Positions 11,426 to 23,238 are shown, counted from the first letter of the stretch. The stretch is 64,000 nt of DNA from Angiostrongylus vasorum (GCA_018806985.1 JADANN010000461.1:3743276-3807275); one strand, 5' to 3'. Notes: generated by a model not told the origin, from the letters alone. Numbers and translations: made by a program.

Positions 11426-12559
11426 CACACGCTCTACTGAATAGCAAACATGTTTTTTAACGTTAGCTTAGCATAGTTAAGATGAGATTAACCGTCGCTA
11501 ACTATTCAAAAGAAGTCCGTCTGCCAAAGTGGCTCATCTGATCGTGGTGTTTCGCTGGTACTATTAGTAGAACATAAAGTAACAATTATGCTACAGTACA
11601 ATACGATAAGAAACAGAGTGTTCTTCGACTGCTTTATCCCGTTTCGATCATCAAAATCAATTTCCAACGGTGGTGATGATGTTGTAGTTCAGGCTAATTT
11701 ATCACTGAAAATAGAGAAGCTATCAATGCAAATCGGCTAACCCTCTTTCGAACACTTTGTGACAACATTATGGTCGAATTTGTATTTACATAAGCCTGAA
11801 ATTAACGAAGTCAATTATAACTTTCAAGACTGTTCTTTAGTATAATTATGCTTGGACCCTCACAATCAGTGAGGACGGACCATCAAAGTATCCAAGAAGG
11901 TAACATTTAGCATTTCGATTTATAAGAGGGATTTATGTTATTAGCTATGATGTATGGGCATATGATTTAAATGAAACTTTTGTTTTAGAAGCTTTTTATG
12001 TTATTTAATTTACAAGTAATAAGAAAGGTGGACAGAAGCTAAAACATTGTGAAATGGCATCTAGAAGCCTATTGAATTGAGAAAAAGAGACCGTATTAGT
12101 CCCAGAGAGCACCTCGTCATGGTTTTGTGTGGGTGTGGTCTCCTATCACTTGGTGACGATTTAACTATGTGCATTACACGTGAGATGGATTTAAGCCGAG
12201 AAGAAGCTCAGCATTTCCATTTGTCGCTTCAGCTAATAATAGATTTAGGCCAGAGATCGCTAGTAGTGCAGAACAAAGACCACTGAATACAATAAACATC
12301 CATCCGACTCATAATTGTCGACGAGCCTTTATGTTTATGTCAAATGAAATTAATGTAGCAGCTTTTCAGGATTCCAAAAGACAAAATTGCTCCCATAATA
12401 AACCAAACAGTAATAGAAGCCATACAGTTATTAACGAGAGCGATAGGCCATTTTAGATATTAAGCACCTCAGCAAATTTTTGTTAAAAGGTTTCTTCATA
12501 TTAGAATAAACTGACAACGGACAAAAAAATCTTAGAACTAGAATGTTAATATCTGTGAG
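11426..12559. other. No recognised gene; repeat C 3' remnant at 11843-11893
   Basis: The 11843-11893 piece matches the last 50 bases of repeat C (CAGTGAGGACGGACCATC). The rest shows no family or coding signal I can support. Confidence 0.45.
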
Positions 12560-12880
12560 GATCATTAAGTTTGGTTTCGGCATAAAAAGGCTCAAAAAGT
12601 TGCGAAACAGGTCCCTCGAACGCGTTCCGATTCCACTCTACATTAGGTTCTGAAAGCCTTTCATCACCCCGGAAGAAAAGTCGGTACAAGACTTTCTTGA
12701 GAGCAGTGCACTCTCTGCGGTCTAAGTGGAACGCTCTATCAAGGCTAACCCAGGGCTCCAGGGATAACCGACTCGGCCATAATTGAACGACATTCACAAA
12801 GAAGACGATGATTGTTACGCAGCAGTCGAATCCACACGCAAAACTGCGAAGACCATCGCGGATTATGGAGGCGAGGAACT
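12560..12880 (+). repeat. SINE-D copy, diverged
   Basis: The body blocks are present: CATCACCCCGG, GGCTCCAGGGATAACCGACTCGG, then a GCAGCAGTCGAA-like end. The tRNA-like head is unrecognisable. A 112-codon minus frame (12546-12884) is contained in the repeat. Confidence 0.55.
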
Positions 12881-13839
12881 GCACTGTAGACGTTAAGAGG
12901 AGTCGTTTGAAAAATTTAAGAAAAGGATTAGTAGGGGAGTTAAAAGCTTAGTGGACGTATGAAAGCGATCGCTCCATGGGCTGAAGGATTCCTATACTTT
13001 CCACGAATTATCCGCTTATTTCTGAAAATATTAAGGATCAAATTTGAACGCAGTCACTTTACAAATCAGATTTTTAAATTTTTCAAGGCAGAAGCAGCAG
13101 TGGGCAACATCACTGATAAAATGTGGAAACATCGCCTTGACATCTATTGAATTTCGACTCTCCAGTGGCTTCGTTGTTCGATTAAAAAAGACATAAATCT
13201 CGTTGGCTGAGCTCCTTGGGTTTGCTAATCTTATGATGAACTGAGATATTTGAGTATAAAGCTGAAAGCGGGCATTATTTTTGCCTCGTAGGCATTGAAA
13301 TCAGTCACCGCAGTCGGTTACGTCTTAAATGTCCAATCCTGATTGACATGTCCTGATTTCTAAGGATAGGATTTGCCCACTCTTTGTTTTTATTTTTAAA
13401 AAGTTAAGAAAGCAGAAAGAAAGAAAGAAAAAAAAGAAACAAGAGAAGAAAGAAAGAAAAATTTTTATGTATCTTGAAGTGTGATGATAAAAACGATATC
13501 ATTTTACCTGTACTTTAAAGACACAGACACATCAGAGGATAATGCATTTATCAGGACTTCCACAAAAAAGGGAATTACATTTTTTCAATTCGTAAACTTT
13601 TACGATAACTAAGGATAAGTGGTGCAAATATTTCACGGAAATTAGTTGAATTGCTAGAAATTTAGATGAAGGCACACATCACATAAACTGTTTAAGTAGT
13701 CATAAAGTGGCTTGTTCGGCTACCTTACTCGTCATTAGTGAGCTGTGAAGTCAACTTCGTTTTTGCCTCTCGTGGATCTCCTACACGTCAAAGAGTTAAG
13801 GCCAAATGATTGTTTTACTCTGAAGTGCTCTGAAATTGG
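12881..13839. other. No recognised gene; A/G-rich tract at 13395-13460
   Basis: A purine-rich GAAA/AAAG simple repeat lies at 13395-13460. Elsewhere I recognise nothing. Confidence 0.45.
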
Positions 13840-14780
13840 TGGAGAGAGTCTTAAATGAAGATTGAGATCACCAAGTGTGTGGGTGGTCTGAGATGCAGGT
13901 TAATGGGAGGAAGTAGGAAGTAGATTCATTGTGTTGTGTCAGCTGAGTTCTATTGGCTTATATCTTTGACCTATATGTAATTATATTTGGGTATGCGGGT
14001 GCAATCATGAGTTGATCGTAACATATCCGGTCATATGAGCTCAATTATAAAAGCCTGTGAATTAAATGTGAGCGCTTGGAAGTAATCTCCTTCAATTACT
14101 ATTCATTTTCTACTAGAAAGCGAAGAAAGGCGGCTGTAAGGGTTTCACATTAGGTCTCATTCAGAGAATTTCATATGCTGTTCCTCCTGAATCGGATAGG
14201 ATAGGGTTGGGAAGAACGAGTGAGGGAAAAGTCGCCAGAATCTCAAAGTCTTCATAGGGTGCGGAAACACTGAACGACCACACCGGTTATCTGTTCTTAG
14301 AAAATACTTATGCTAGTAACGAAAGCCTTTGTGTGGATATGATGACTTCATAAGCTAATACGATCAAGTTCATTGTTATCGAGCTGAGTCAGCCGAGAAT
14401 ATACTTCACACTAAGAGATCACGTGACAGCAGAGTTGGTGGTGTTAGTGTGCCAACATTAGCTTACACATGAACCTGAAAAGATGTCACTACTGGTTCAA
14501 AAGAGCACCGAAGATGTAATAACAATGGCAAAGAACATTAAGTACCTCAGTCGTCTCTTTACAACAGTAGTCCTTCCTTGTGAAACGTATGTTCGTGAGA
14601 GTTAAACGTTGGTTAAACTGTGGTTGGAGTCACGGATTTAGCTAGAAGTAATAACACTAGGAGCAACAACCTCAGCCCACGCATGTGATATAAGAAATTC
14701 TGGTTTGATATCAACAACTGAAGATCGGATGAGCTGCTACATACGTCGTTGTATAAAAAGTTGGACTGGCCAGAAACATG
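13840..14780 (+). mobile_element. RTE-type LINE with large internal deletion
   Basis: At 14300-14480 the translation resembles the N-terminal AP-endonuclease domain of an RTE ORF (SNES..DMMTS.AN...FIVIELSQPR). From about 14500 it resembles the RT C-terminus (LFTTVVLPCETYV, then LGATTSAHACDIRNS and CYIRRCIKSWTGQ). About 2 kb expected between them is missing, and several stops and frame changes are present. A SINE-A follows immediately at 14785. Identification rests on motif order from memory. Confidence 0.5.
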
Positions 14781-14784
14781 GACC

Positions 14785-15010
14785 AAAGACAACGCTCTCA
14801 GCGTTGAGTCCCTTAGGGGCGCGTCATGTATTCAGCTCCATTAAGCATCGTAGTAGAGGCACGTGAATGCATATATGCTTTCATCCCTTATACTCCCAGA
14901 ATGGCCCATAAAACAGCCGAACCGGAAGGAATTGAGGATCCCTTCAACCCGAGGCGTGGGGTCGAACCAAGGGTCACGTAGGCATAGCATCACGTAATGA
15001 CTGCTATATA
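14785..15010 (-). repeat. Diverged SINE-A copy
   Basis: The tail block GCTCTCAGCGTTGA and GCTCCATTAAGCATCG are clear. The middle is rearranged and the head carries GGGTCGAACC. Confidence 0.6.
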
Positions 15011-15425
15011 TGCATAAAGTATGATAAATCATAAATACAACTTTGCGACAAGCTCCATTAGAGACAGTGCTACATAGGATGTTGAGCGCATAAAAGGGAA
15101 TCTAATGACTTGACGGTTGTGCTTATTAAGGATTATCTTGGAAGGACTTTATAATGCTTGCTGCACTTTTTTGAGCTAAGATAATCAACTTGCTTAATTT
15201 CGCAACAAAACCTAAAATTTTGCTCCTCACTTGTGGATTTATTAAAAGATTACTGGCAATTTTTCGTACTGTTATCTCCAGGGAACCTGACATTAAACGC
15301 TGAGTGGATTTACATTAGAGCAAGAGTTATTAAAATAACTGCTTCCTTGATGAATACTAGATGTCTTGAGTAAAATGTTCTTCAAAAGCTCTAAAAGGAT
15401 CTGTCAGCACATTCGTGATGATTTG
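15011..15425. other. No recognised feature
   Basis: No gene or repeat recognised. Confidence 0.35.
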
Positions 15426-15620
15426 CGGTATATTCGTCGTTTTCTCTCTCAGCAATCGCGAGGTTGTTAAACAGCACTGACTCTGGTCAGCGGCTCTTCC
15501 TCAGTGGAGGACACGTAAAAACGGTTCTGAAGAAGGCGATACTGCCGAAATGTCAGTTTGTTCGTGAAAAAAAAATAAAAAAATAACACCTCGTGTTTGC
15601 TCAACAAGAATACGAAGAAT
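15426..15620 (+). mobile_element. PLE terminal-repeat-like segment
   Basis: It shares TTCCTCAGTGGAGGACA, the hammerhead-like block and ACACCTCGTGTTTGCTCAACAAGAA with 31796-31990 and 19152-19325. The block TCTCTCAGCAATCGCGAGGTTG at 15440-15463 reappears in opposite orientation at 31955-31980, so the element ends have been rearranged. Confidence 0.5.
15527..15556 (+). ncRNA. Hammerhead-ribozyme-like core
   Basis: The order is CTGAAGA, a GGC/GCC hairpin, GAAA, then TGTC. The flanks can pair weakly as helix I (CGGTT with AGTTTG). A lone A between the GA and helix II departs from the canonical core. Relic or active state unknown. Confidence 0.35.
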
Positions 15621-16169
15621 TACGATTAGTTCAGTTTTTGGTCGTTTCTTAGCACCTTTGCTTAAGCAACTATCAGGGAGGAAACGATATTTCTACAAAC
15701 GTATCGGTGATATCTGTGGCTTCCACGCTTCTGATGAAAACTTGAAAATTCGAACTTTGTTTTCAAGCACTTTGAAAAGGCACATTAATTTGGAAGAATA
15801 ATATATACCGTTACAGCGATAGATAAAAAGTCTCTTCTATGAGCATATCACAAACTCAGATAATGAAACACTTTGATTGTCAAAGATCTATCAACATTTG
15901 TTGAAAAACAGTCATCGTTATAGATATGTTGAATTTAGATATAATAGCTATGAGTGAGAGACTCCATGAATCAATTTTGGATATTAGACTCCAACTTACG
16001 ATTACCTATTTCCGGATGTAATAAGCAACTACTAATCTTCTACATTTGTTAACTAATCAAAAAAATCTAAGGTGAAAAGTAACAACACAATAGTGATCAA
16101 CTCCTTAAGCAGTAGCCCAGCTACTGTGGGATACTGTAAACTACAAAGAGCTCTCATAATATCCGATGA
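15621..16169. other. No recognised feature
   Basis: AT-rich, no supportable gene. Confidence 0.35.
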
Positions 16170-16560
16170 CTTATGGACATGTCTGTAGGCCTATTTGATT
16201 TTCGACTGCTTTCGTAAATCGAAACATTGAGCCTTTTCTCATAATGTTCCGTTTCTTTTCCTTGTATTGTAAACCCACATCGAAGTTGGATAAACTGTGG
16301 CGTAGAAGAGAATAACACAAGTCCTTGTGCCCTTTGCCTTGTCTAGAATGCCTTCCCAAAAGTCTTCCTATAAGCTATAAGCTTTCTTAAGACGTCCATT
16401 CTCTTCGACTCTTCTCTGTGAACTACGGCGTACAAGAGGTATACCCAAGTCTTCGCGTACTATGTCTTCGCCAGAATGTCAACAACGCTCTTATAAGCCT
16501 TCCTTGAAGCTCGTTTTCTTGCATCTCTCCTCTGGAACCGAATCGCTCATCACATTGAAC
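16170..16560 (-). mobile_element. Possible RTE-type LINE RT-thumb relic, partly duplicated
   Basis: On the minus strand two related stretches read like the RTE RT-thumb region: RKRASRKAYKSVVDILAK at 16430-16520, and LFYATVYPTSMWVYNTRK at about 16240-16330. Each contains a similar run (AAGTCTT, AGAATG, CTTATAAGC), so the DNA looks like a diverged tandem of about 125 bp. Frames are broken. Confidence 0.35.
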
Positions 16561-17700
16561 TCGTGAGCTGGATATACAGGAGACTGAAACGCTAGGAGAT
16601 GTCTATTCCTTCTTTAGATTTGGAGAAGAATTACTCAGGAACATTTGAGTCCTCCAGTGGTTTGATGGATAGTTTCTCCTTGACACAACACCAAAATGTT
16701 GTCCAGATAGCAGATTTGATAAATCTATTAGTGGTTCGAGGCAAGACTTAGAAGTGGTAGTGATCGCGGTGATAGTTATGTGTATAAATAGAACACAAGC
16801 CTTTTGTTACTAATCAGATTCCAAGAACTCTTTGAGGAATCCGTTGGAGGAAGTTTTTTCTTCTTTTTTTGAGCATCATTCACATAACAGCCGTGAAAGC
16901 GGCGATATAAAAAAACGAAAAGTATAAGTATAGAGCACGTGGAAACGAAAAGCTGAATCCTTACTAGAAGCATTACATACAGTACCACTGAAAGTGAGAA
17001 ACTGAATCCTTACTAGAAATATTAATCTAGACATCATAATGTTAATGCACTGTTAAGCCACAGTGGTTCAAAAACAGCAAATTTTTTCCGATAAGACGAC
17101 GAGGGGTAATGCTTCGATTTTTGTGGCTCATACGGAAAATGATCACTTTTGTTAATCACCGACGATAACCTAAGACAGGACGGTGACACGGTGTCGTGTA
17201 TTTCTGCACTTTCTCTTCAAGCCAAAGTTGAAATATCATCAGTACCGAGTACTGCTACAAAAATTGGACAGAGTGCAGAAATGAAAGAGCATGCTAAATA
17301 GAACATGTATAGGAGGAGGGTAAAAAAGAACAGCAAGAGAGAATTAGGACAATGGAGACATAATGGGAATAAATATAATGAGATTAAAATGTGTGGTGAA
17401 TGAATTCGTGTAGACCATTTTGTTGTCCCTTTAATAAGGCGTTGATCCGCAATCTATTCAGCTCAAGCTAGTGCAGTTTCGAGTAATAAAGCCAAAAAAA
17501 GCTATTCTAAATGCAAAACATAGAAAAAACCTTACTGGAAGATTAAAGAATGGAAGAAAATTATTGTCAAGAAAAAATCCTTGTTGCTAAACATGTCATT
17601 TTCCAGTGGTTTCTCATAGTGTGCAATAGCATATTCTAAGCTAGTAGAAATGGAAATTTAACATCAAGAAGTCGTAAAAAAGTTACCTTGCAGCGTATTA
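16561..17700. other. No recognised feature
   Basis: AT-rich DNA without recognisable genes or repeat families. Confidence 0.4.
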
Positions 17701-17975
<275 letters not shown>

Positions 17976-17986
17976 GCAGGCATATA

Positions 17987-17987
<1 letters not shown>

Positions 17988-18031
<44 letters not shown>
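17988..18031. repeat. (TA)n microsatellite
   Basis: Second TA run, on the far side of the SINE-B insertion. Confidence 0.97.
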
Positions 18032-18036
<5 letters not shown>

Positions 18037-18041
18037 CTACA

Positions 18042-18128
18042 ATGGTAGCCTGCAGTCCGGAGTTTGCCAGATATCTTAGCATCATTGTAGTTATATTTCG
18101 CATCATGACCTGCTATGAAAAAAATTAA
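18042..18128 (+). repeat. SINE-B 3' fragment
   Basis: From GCAGTCCGGAGTTTGC through TAGCATCATTGTAGTTATATT to the tail. It lies directly before a SINE-A. Confidence 0.75.
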
Positions 18129-18132
18129 AAAA

Positions 18133-18415
18133 AAGGGTACAGCTCTCGGCGTTGATCAATCCCCTGAGGAAATGCGTCATGAATTCGACTTCATTAAGCA
18201 TCGTTTGGAGGTGAATGATTGCATATCTAGCCTTTACAATGACTCGTGGTGACCTATCGATGTATCTAGCCAGTGCTGCTATCCTCCCAGACAAGCCTAG
18301 TACTAATATGCCGACCTCGGAGGGATGGAAGGCTTGGTTGGCCATGGGCGCTGGGATCGATTCCACGTGTGTGTTTTATGGCGCCACCGACCACTGCTCC
18401 ACACGCACCCTTATG
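18133..18415 (-). repeat. SINE-A copy
   Basis: A full-length minus copy. The A-box region is changed (TGCTCCACACGC on the plus strand). Confidence 0.85.
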
Positions 18416-18464
18416 AAGAAATAATAAACAGTAAATAATAAAAAAATGGATGCATTGTGATTTA

Positions 18465-19122
18465 TACTTCGGCTTCAGCATAACTTAGTGCGATGTGTGC
18501 TTTCCACATCATTCCCATTGACAGGTAACTGTTCATAGCACTTACTTGATACTTGATACTTGAATGGCCCGTCCTCACTGGTTGTGCGGGCCCCGGCATA
18601 ATCTCCATTTTCCGGAGATTTGCTGGTTAAGCCATTATGGTTCCCTGCAGTCCCGAGGTCAGCCTGGCCAAAGTCTGCCCCCAGGTATTCACCACCACAG
18701 GCAGTCGCAGCCTTTGCGGATCAGAGGGAGATTCACCGCTATGCGACTTTGATACCAGGACGGTGGTGGATCCTCGTATTGGTTTGCTCTTAGCTAGGGT
18801 TCCTGATGGAAACGCTGGACTCCTTCTCAGCTTGGGAGACCCTGCCAGGTGATGAATCCCTTGCTCTACATCGCAGTCCAACACCCAGGAACACCTCCCA
18901 GTGATGAGGCGGTAAACCGTTGGGAGGGTTTGTAGCACTATAGGTTACAAACACGGCTGAGAGAAAGGCGAAACGCATGGTGTGCTGGTGAAAGCGCTAT
19001 CCTCCAGAAAGGGTAACAACGAATTCGATCCCTACCGCAGACACCTGCGGTCCAAAATTTTGCAAATGTCTCAGCATCTACATCTTAACCTGCAATGAAA
19101 AAAAGAATAAGCTGTAAATAAT
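18465..19122 (+). repeat. SINE-B split by a repeat C insertion
   Basis: The left part (18465-18542) holds CCCATTGACAGGTAACTG. The right part (18933-19122) resumes with TAGCACTATAGG and continues through the tRNA-like region (B-box GAATTCGATCCC) to the tail. The seven bases TAGCACT occur at both junctions, as expected for target-site duplication. Confidence 0.8.
18543..18932 (-). mobile_element. Repeat C inserted into SINE-B
   Basis: A complete minus copy with TAGCACT at both flanks (18536-18542 and 18933-18939). The tail side shows a GATACTTGATACTTG duplication, a small expansion of the terminal microsatellite. Confidence 0.85.
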
Positions 19123-19226
19123 AATAGAAAGGTGAGTAAAGTGAGTAGGTAGAAGTGAAAGACGAAGGGACACCACTGTGCTGAGTATTTGGAGGACCGC
19201 TTCTGGAAGGGAATAGTGGGCGGCCT

Positions 19227-19257
19227 CTGAGGAGGCCGAAATCTGCCGAAGCGTCAG
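19227..19257 (+). ncRNA. Hammerhead-ribozyme-like core
   Basis: CTGAGGA is followed with no extra base by a GGC/GCC helix, then GAAG-CGTC. Helix II is canonical here, but GAAA has become GAAG and helix I has one mismatch. Confidence 0.35.
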
Positions 19258-19699
19258 CTTTACTGGAATGAAGAGCAAAATGACACCTTGTGGTTGGTCA
19301 ACAACAATATAAAGAATTATTCGACCAATGCCGAGGTTAATAGAAAGCTGGTGGTGGGAATTACTACAAGATGTGCCAGCAAAGTACTTCCTACTTGTAA
19401 AAGAAGTGGTGTCACTAAGAGAAAAGATCGTCTTAGCTCGACAGACATTACACTTTCTCCGTCGCTGCCGACAACACCGAGACGTTCCACAGTTCTTTAA
19501 ACGAAGACAACTACACGATGTATGCGTTCTACCAGAGGATAACCAACGAGTAGTGGACCGATGAAAATGCGATTGTACTCATCCTTCTACGAAGCAAACA
19601 AGATCAGATGTTCGCCAAATGGAAGAAGTGCGAAAAGAAGGAACACCATTGTGCCCAGTATTTGGAGGACCGCTTCTGGACGAGAATAGTGGCTGGGCT

Positions 19700-19730
19700 C
19701 TGAGGAAGGAGAAATCCGCTGAAACGTCAG
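19700..19730 (+). ncRNA. Hammerhead-ribozyme-like core, best helix I
   Basis: The order is CTGAGGA, a short imperfect hairpin, then GAAACGTC. The five bases before the core (GGGCT) can pair with the five after it (AGCTT), with two G.U pairs. The loop-less ACGT would give a two-base-pair helix III, which is more stable between two molecules than within one. Confidence 0.4.
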
Positions 19731-19800
19731 CTTTAGTGCAGTAAAGAGTATAATAACATTTCGTGGTTACTGAACAAGAACATAAAGAAAGTGCATATGT

Positions 19801-20634
19801 AGATATTTCTCCAGAGAGTTTGGAAAGGTCTTTTTTTGGACGTCGAACTGCGATATACAGTGATGCTACACTTTCTTAGCAACACCATTTAATTTGGAAA
19901 GGATTTCGAGACACTTCCATCCGAAGACCGCATTTCTGAATGAAATCCAAGGAGCGAAGTTTTTCGAGTTATGCATGTTTACGTTTTCATCTAAAACAGT
20001 AAAAAGAGGCGTCATACCAAAATGCGTTGCTCTAGTGCACATTAAGAAGCGAGAGAAACGAATTGTGCTGGTGTCCGCTCTAACCATTTTATTATCAATG
20101 GGATGACCAGTGGTAGAAATGGATAAATAGCTGGTTGTAAATGTTCACAAATATTACATAAACAACAAGTAGTATAGATATAAATGGCTGCCTAGGGATA
20201 GAGCTTTTTAGGCCACACCCGAGAAGTCAGTCTACTAATCGTCAAATCGTCACAACGCGTTAAAATTTGACTACGATCCGCCAAGACTGTCGACTGCCTA
20301 TGATTGAGACTTGGTAACGTTTCGGCACGGCTAACTCGCGATTCTAGTTTATGTCATGCTAAACCATCATTCAACATATCAGTGAAGAGACAAGTCCAAA
20401 CATTCTCAGGCACACGAACTTAACCACAGTTTTGAGTTGATAGTGAAACAAATGAGGCGAGCGCTGAGATTTGTATGAAATATGAGGGCGGTTATGTAAG
20501 CATGTAGGTATAATAGCTATGCCTATTTACTTTATCACTCTTTTGTACTAGTGGTAGTTCCGTTGGTCATTGAATTACTCAACGCATCATTGCAGTTTTC
20601 AGACATCTGCTTCAAGTTGCACATTTTCTTATAC
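19801..20634. other. No recognised feature
   Basis: A minus-strand GCCGAAACGTTAC at about 20305-20330 may be half of a PLE terminal-repeat block. Otherwise unrecognised. Confidence 0.35.
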
Positions 20635-20764
20635 CTTCCTTCAGTTTTACAGTGTTTGAAGATAAAGTGTCCACTATTTTTGGCTCGGCCTCCAAACGGT
20701 ATTGTCGAATAAATTTTATGAACAGGTAGAATCTGGAGATTCCGCTGCACATCAAGCTCAACAC
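20635..20764 (-). CDS. Possible internal exon, function unknown
   Basis: A 130-base minus-strand segment is bounded by a nematode-like acceptor (TTTCTACAG before 20764) and a donor (GAAG/GTATAAG at 20634). Two frames are open across it. One gives a mildly hydrophobic peptide starting VLSLMCSGISRFYLF, the other one starting ELDVQRNLQ. No domain is recognised and no partner exon is visible, so this could be chance. Confidence 0.2.
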
Positions 20765-20770
20765 CTGTAG

Positions 20771-21117
20771 AAAATCATTAAACAAGGTAGGACAAATCAC
20801 TGGGAAGTGATTTGATTATGTACAAGATGTACTTATTTACACTAGGAATGATAATGAAAGAGCTTGAATCTTTGTGGCATTCGCAAGCCGGTGCTGGTTC
20901 GTCACTTGGTCGTGAGCTCCTTTAATACGAAAGCGCATTTTAAAGGTGAAGCGCTGAAGCCAAGTCCCCTTCGTTTAATCGATCGCGATCCTCTGGCTTA
21001 TATAGCCTCTAATCTCTCGAAATGTGAAAATTAACGGCAAACTTCTCTGTTAAGACAAAAGACGATAACTTAATGCATTAGTAGTTTATCCAAAATCTAT
21101 TGATTAGGGGATATATA
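20771..21117. other. No recognised feature
   Basis: Unrecognised spacer. Confidence 0.35.
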
Positions 21118-21212
21118 CGTCTAATCACTCCTACTACAGCATAGTTGATAAAGCCGAATGCACTAAGGCTCCCTAATAGTGTTGATCAACACCGAACGTT
21201 TATCACTTTTGT
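21118..21212 (+). repeat. SINE-A 3' fragment
   Basis: Only the last part of the family is present (GATAAAGCCGAATGCA to TGATCAACACCGAACG). Confidence 0.55.
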
Positions 21213-21330
21213 TGTAATATCGGAAAAATTCAATAAGGTGGAATCGACGCCATACAAACACTGGTAGATATTTTAGAGTTGTATTTTCCCCCAAATGGTC
21301 TCCAATTTTTTATTTATACGTTGCCCCCAA

Positions 21331-21627
21331 AAGGCGCGTGTAGCGCAGTGGTCGGGGGCACGCTGCAATACGCACGGATTGGATCGATCTCAGCGCCACA
21401 GGCTCACCAAGCCCTCCATCCTTGAGGGGTCAGCGAGTGGTACCAACTTTACCAGATTTGTCTGGAAGGATAGGAGGAAATCAGTACAGGCTCGATACAT
21501 CGGTGGGCCACTGCGAGTCATTTTAAAGACCAGATATGCATTCAATCACTTCCTACGATGTTTAATGAGGTCGAATGCATAGCGCATCCCTCAAGGATTG
21601 ATCAACGCCGAGAGCTCTTTTAGCTTT
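21331..21627 (+). repeat. SINE-A copy
   Basis: Full length, with head GCGTGTAGCGCAGTGGTCGG and a TTGGATCGATCTC B-box region. The A-box TAGCGCAGTGG matches TRGYNNARNNG. It ends AACGCCGAGAGCTCTTT. Confidence 0.9.
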
Positions 21628-21709
21628 ATGCTGGTGCAAATCACAAATCGTGCTGATCACAGCACTTCTTGCCTTCGATTTGTTACTTCACTTTCATGTG
21701 ATCAATGGT

Positions 21710-21995
21710 GGTCTTCGGAGTTTAAGTGTGGATTGGGCCGATGCTTAAAGACTTTTGCCTTCGCTATGAATGTCACTAAATGCTGGTCGAGTCGATTTTC
21801 CTTGGAATTCGGGGATAGCCGTGCTGGGACCAGCGTAGGTCTTGTAGATTAGAGCCGGTTTCCCTGACAAATGTGGTGCAAATTTTCCCACCAAGCAGGG
21901 TTAGGAAGGTTCGCACGCCAATGGTGGAGTCGAATCATGACCTTGATCATATTTAGTTGTATCCCTCCCCACCTTTGCGCTACTTGGCTTCATCA
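21710..21995 (-). repeat. SINE-D copy, diverged
   Basis: On the minus strand the head region has a GATTCGACTCCACC-like B box. The body blocks (GGCTATCCCCG, AATCGACTCGACCAGCATTT) fit the family. Confidence 0.55.
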
Positions 21996-22925
21996 ATATT
22001 TCGTGGAAATAGAGTGAATCTTGATGAATTTGGGTATTGGGGTGGATTTAAGTTCATAAAAAGCCTGATTTCGTCTAATACTCGAAGTGAGGATAATGGA
22101 TTGCTCTCTGGGTGCTCATTTAATTGAATCCAAGTCTAAATGATAACGATTGAATAATAATGAATGAAAACTATTAAATACACATAATAATGGCAATGGT
22201 ATATAAAAAAGCGAATGAAATTTTCTTCCATAACACGAATGTATTACTTTCTTTCTTTTTTCAAAATCCTTGAGAAGAGCTAAATATTTCGATCTGTGTT
22301 TGAATTCTGAGGTTTCCGACTGACAAAACTTGAAAGCACAAAGCAGTCTACTCACTAACGAGTGAAAAGCCTTGACAACACAATGGTGTTGGGTGAAAGA
22401 TGTCTAAGCAATGATAAGATCCTCGAGGAGATTATTTTCAAGAAATACCGAGGGAAGCTCGTCATTTCATTTTTTTCACTAACACTGACTTCTCTCACTG
22501 AATTTATGAGCAAATTCAATAATATTTTGTCCCTTTTTCAAAAGATTATTGAACAGCGACTGTTCTCCAATTCATGGTACGGTAAATCATTTTCATCCGT
22601 TCTTTCTTTTTTTCTATTTTCACTTCTTCTCCAGTCATCAAGACTAGGTGTTGATGGTGAATCAAAAGAAAAGAAGAGCTGTAGGTACACAGACGACTAA
22701 CCATCGTCACGCGTTCGATTCTTGAGTGCAGCAAAAATAATTCCACCTTTCCGGTTCAAACAATTATATCTAATCAGCTTACACTTTATGAATTGAATTA
22801 GAAATGAATAGAATCTGAAGTCCTTTCCGCGCAGATACAAGCCTTTTTATTTCATCCAACACGAGGTAATGAATTCATGGAAATATTTTTTCCCTTCTCT
22901 TCGTTAAGCTGTGTAATCGAAAACA
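21996..22925. other. No recognised feature
   Basis: AT-rich. The 112-codon plus frame at 22362-22700 has no supportable motif. Confidence 0.4.
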
Positions 22926-23238
22926 ACTGGATAAAGGATAAAGGGTAGAGGATAAGGGATAAAGGATAAAGCTCTCAGCTTTGATCAATCCCTGAGGGAT
23001 GCGCCATGCACTCGACTTCATTAAGCATCGTTTGGAGGTGATTGAATGCATATCTGGGCTTTACAATGACTCGCGGTGGCCAACCGATATATCGAAACAG
23101 TGCAGCTATCCTTCCAGACAAGTCTGGCACCGATTTGTCGACCCCGGTGGGATGGAAGGCTTGGTGGGCCATGCGCGCGGGGATCGGTTCCATGTGTGTG
23201 CTGCAAGGCGCCTCCGACCACTGCTCCACACGCGCCCA
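22926..23238 (-). repeat. SINE-A copy with expanded tail
   Basis: Full-length minus copy. The 3' tail is an expanded (GGATAAA/GGGATAAA)n tract at 22931-22975, the longest in the window. Head GGCGCCTTGCAGCAC is on the minus strand. Confidence 0.92.

Larger units (their letters stand above)
19152..19800 (+). mobile_element. Truncated PLE flanked by two terminal-repeat copies
   Basis: Two direct copies of one segment lie at 19152-19325 and 19633-19800 (shared TTTGGAGGACCGCTTCTGG, hammerhead-like block, GGTTNNTNAACAANAANATAAAG). Between them an open frame (19328-19564) ends in LRRCRQHRDVPQFFKRRQL and LPEDNQ, resembling the region upstream of the RT domain in Penelope-like ORFs. RT and endonuclease domains are absent. 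The pLTR-ORF-pLTR reading is inference from this layout. Confidence 0.5.
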
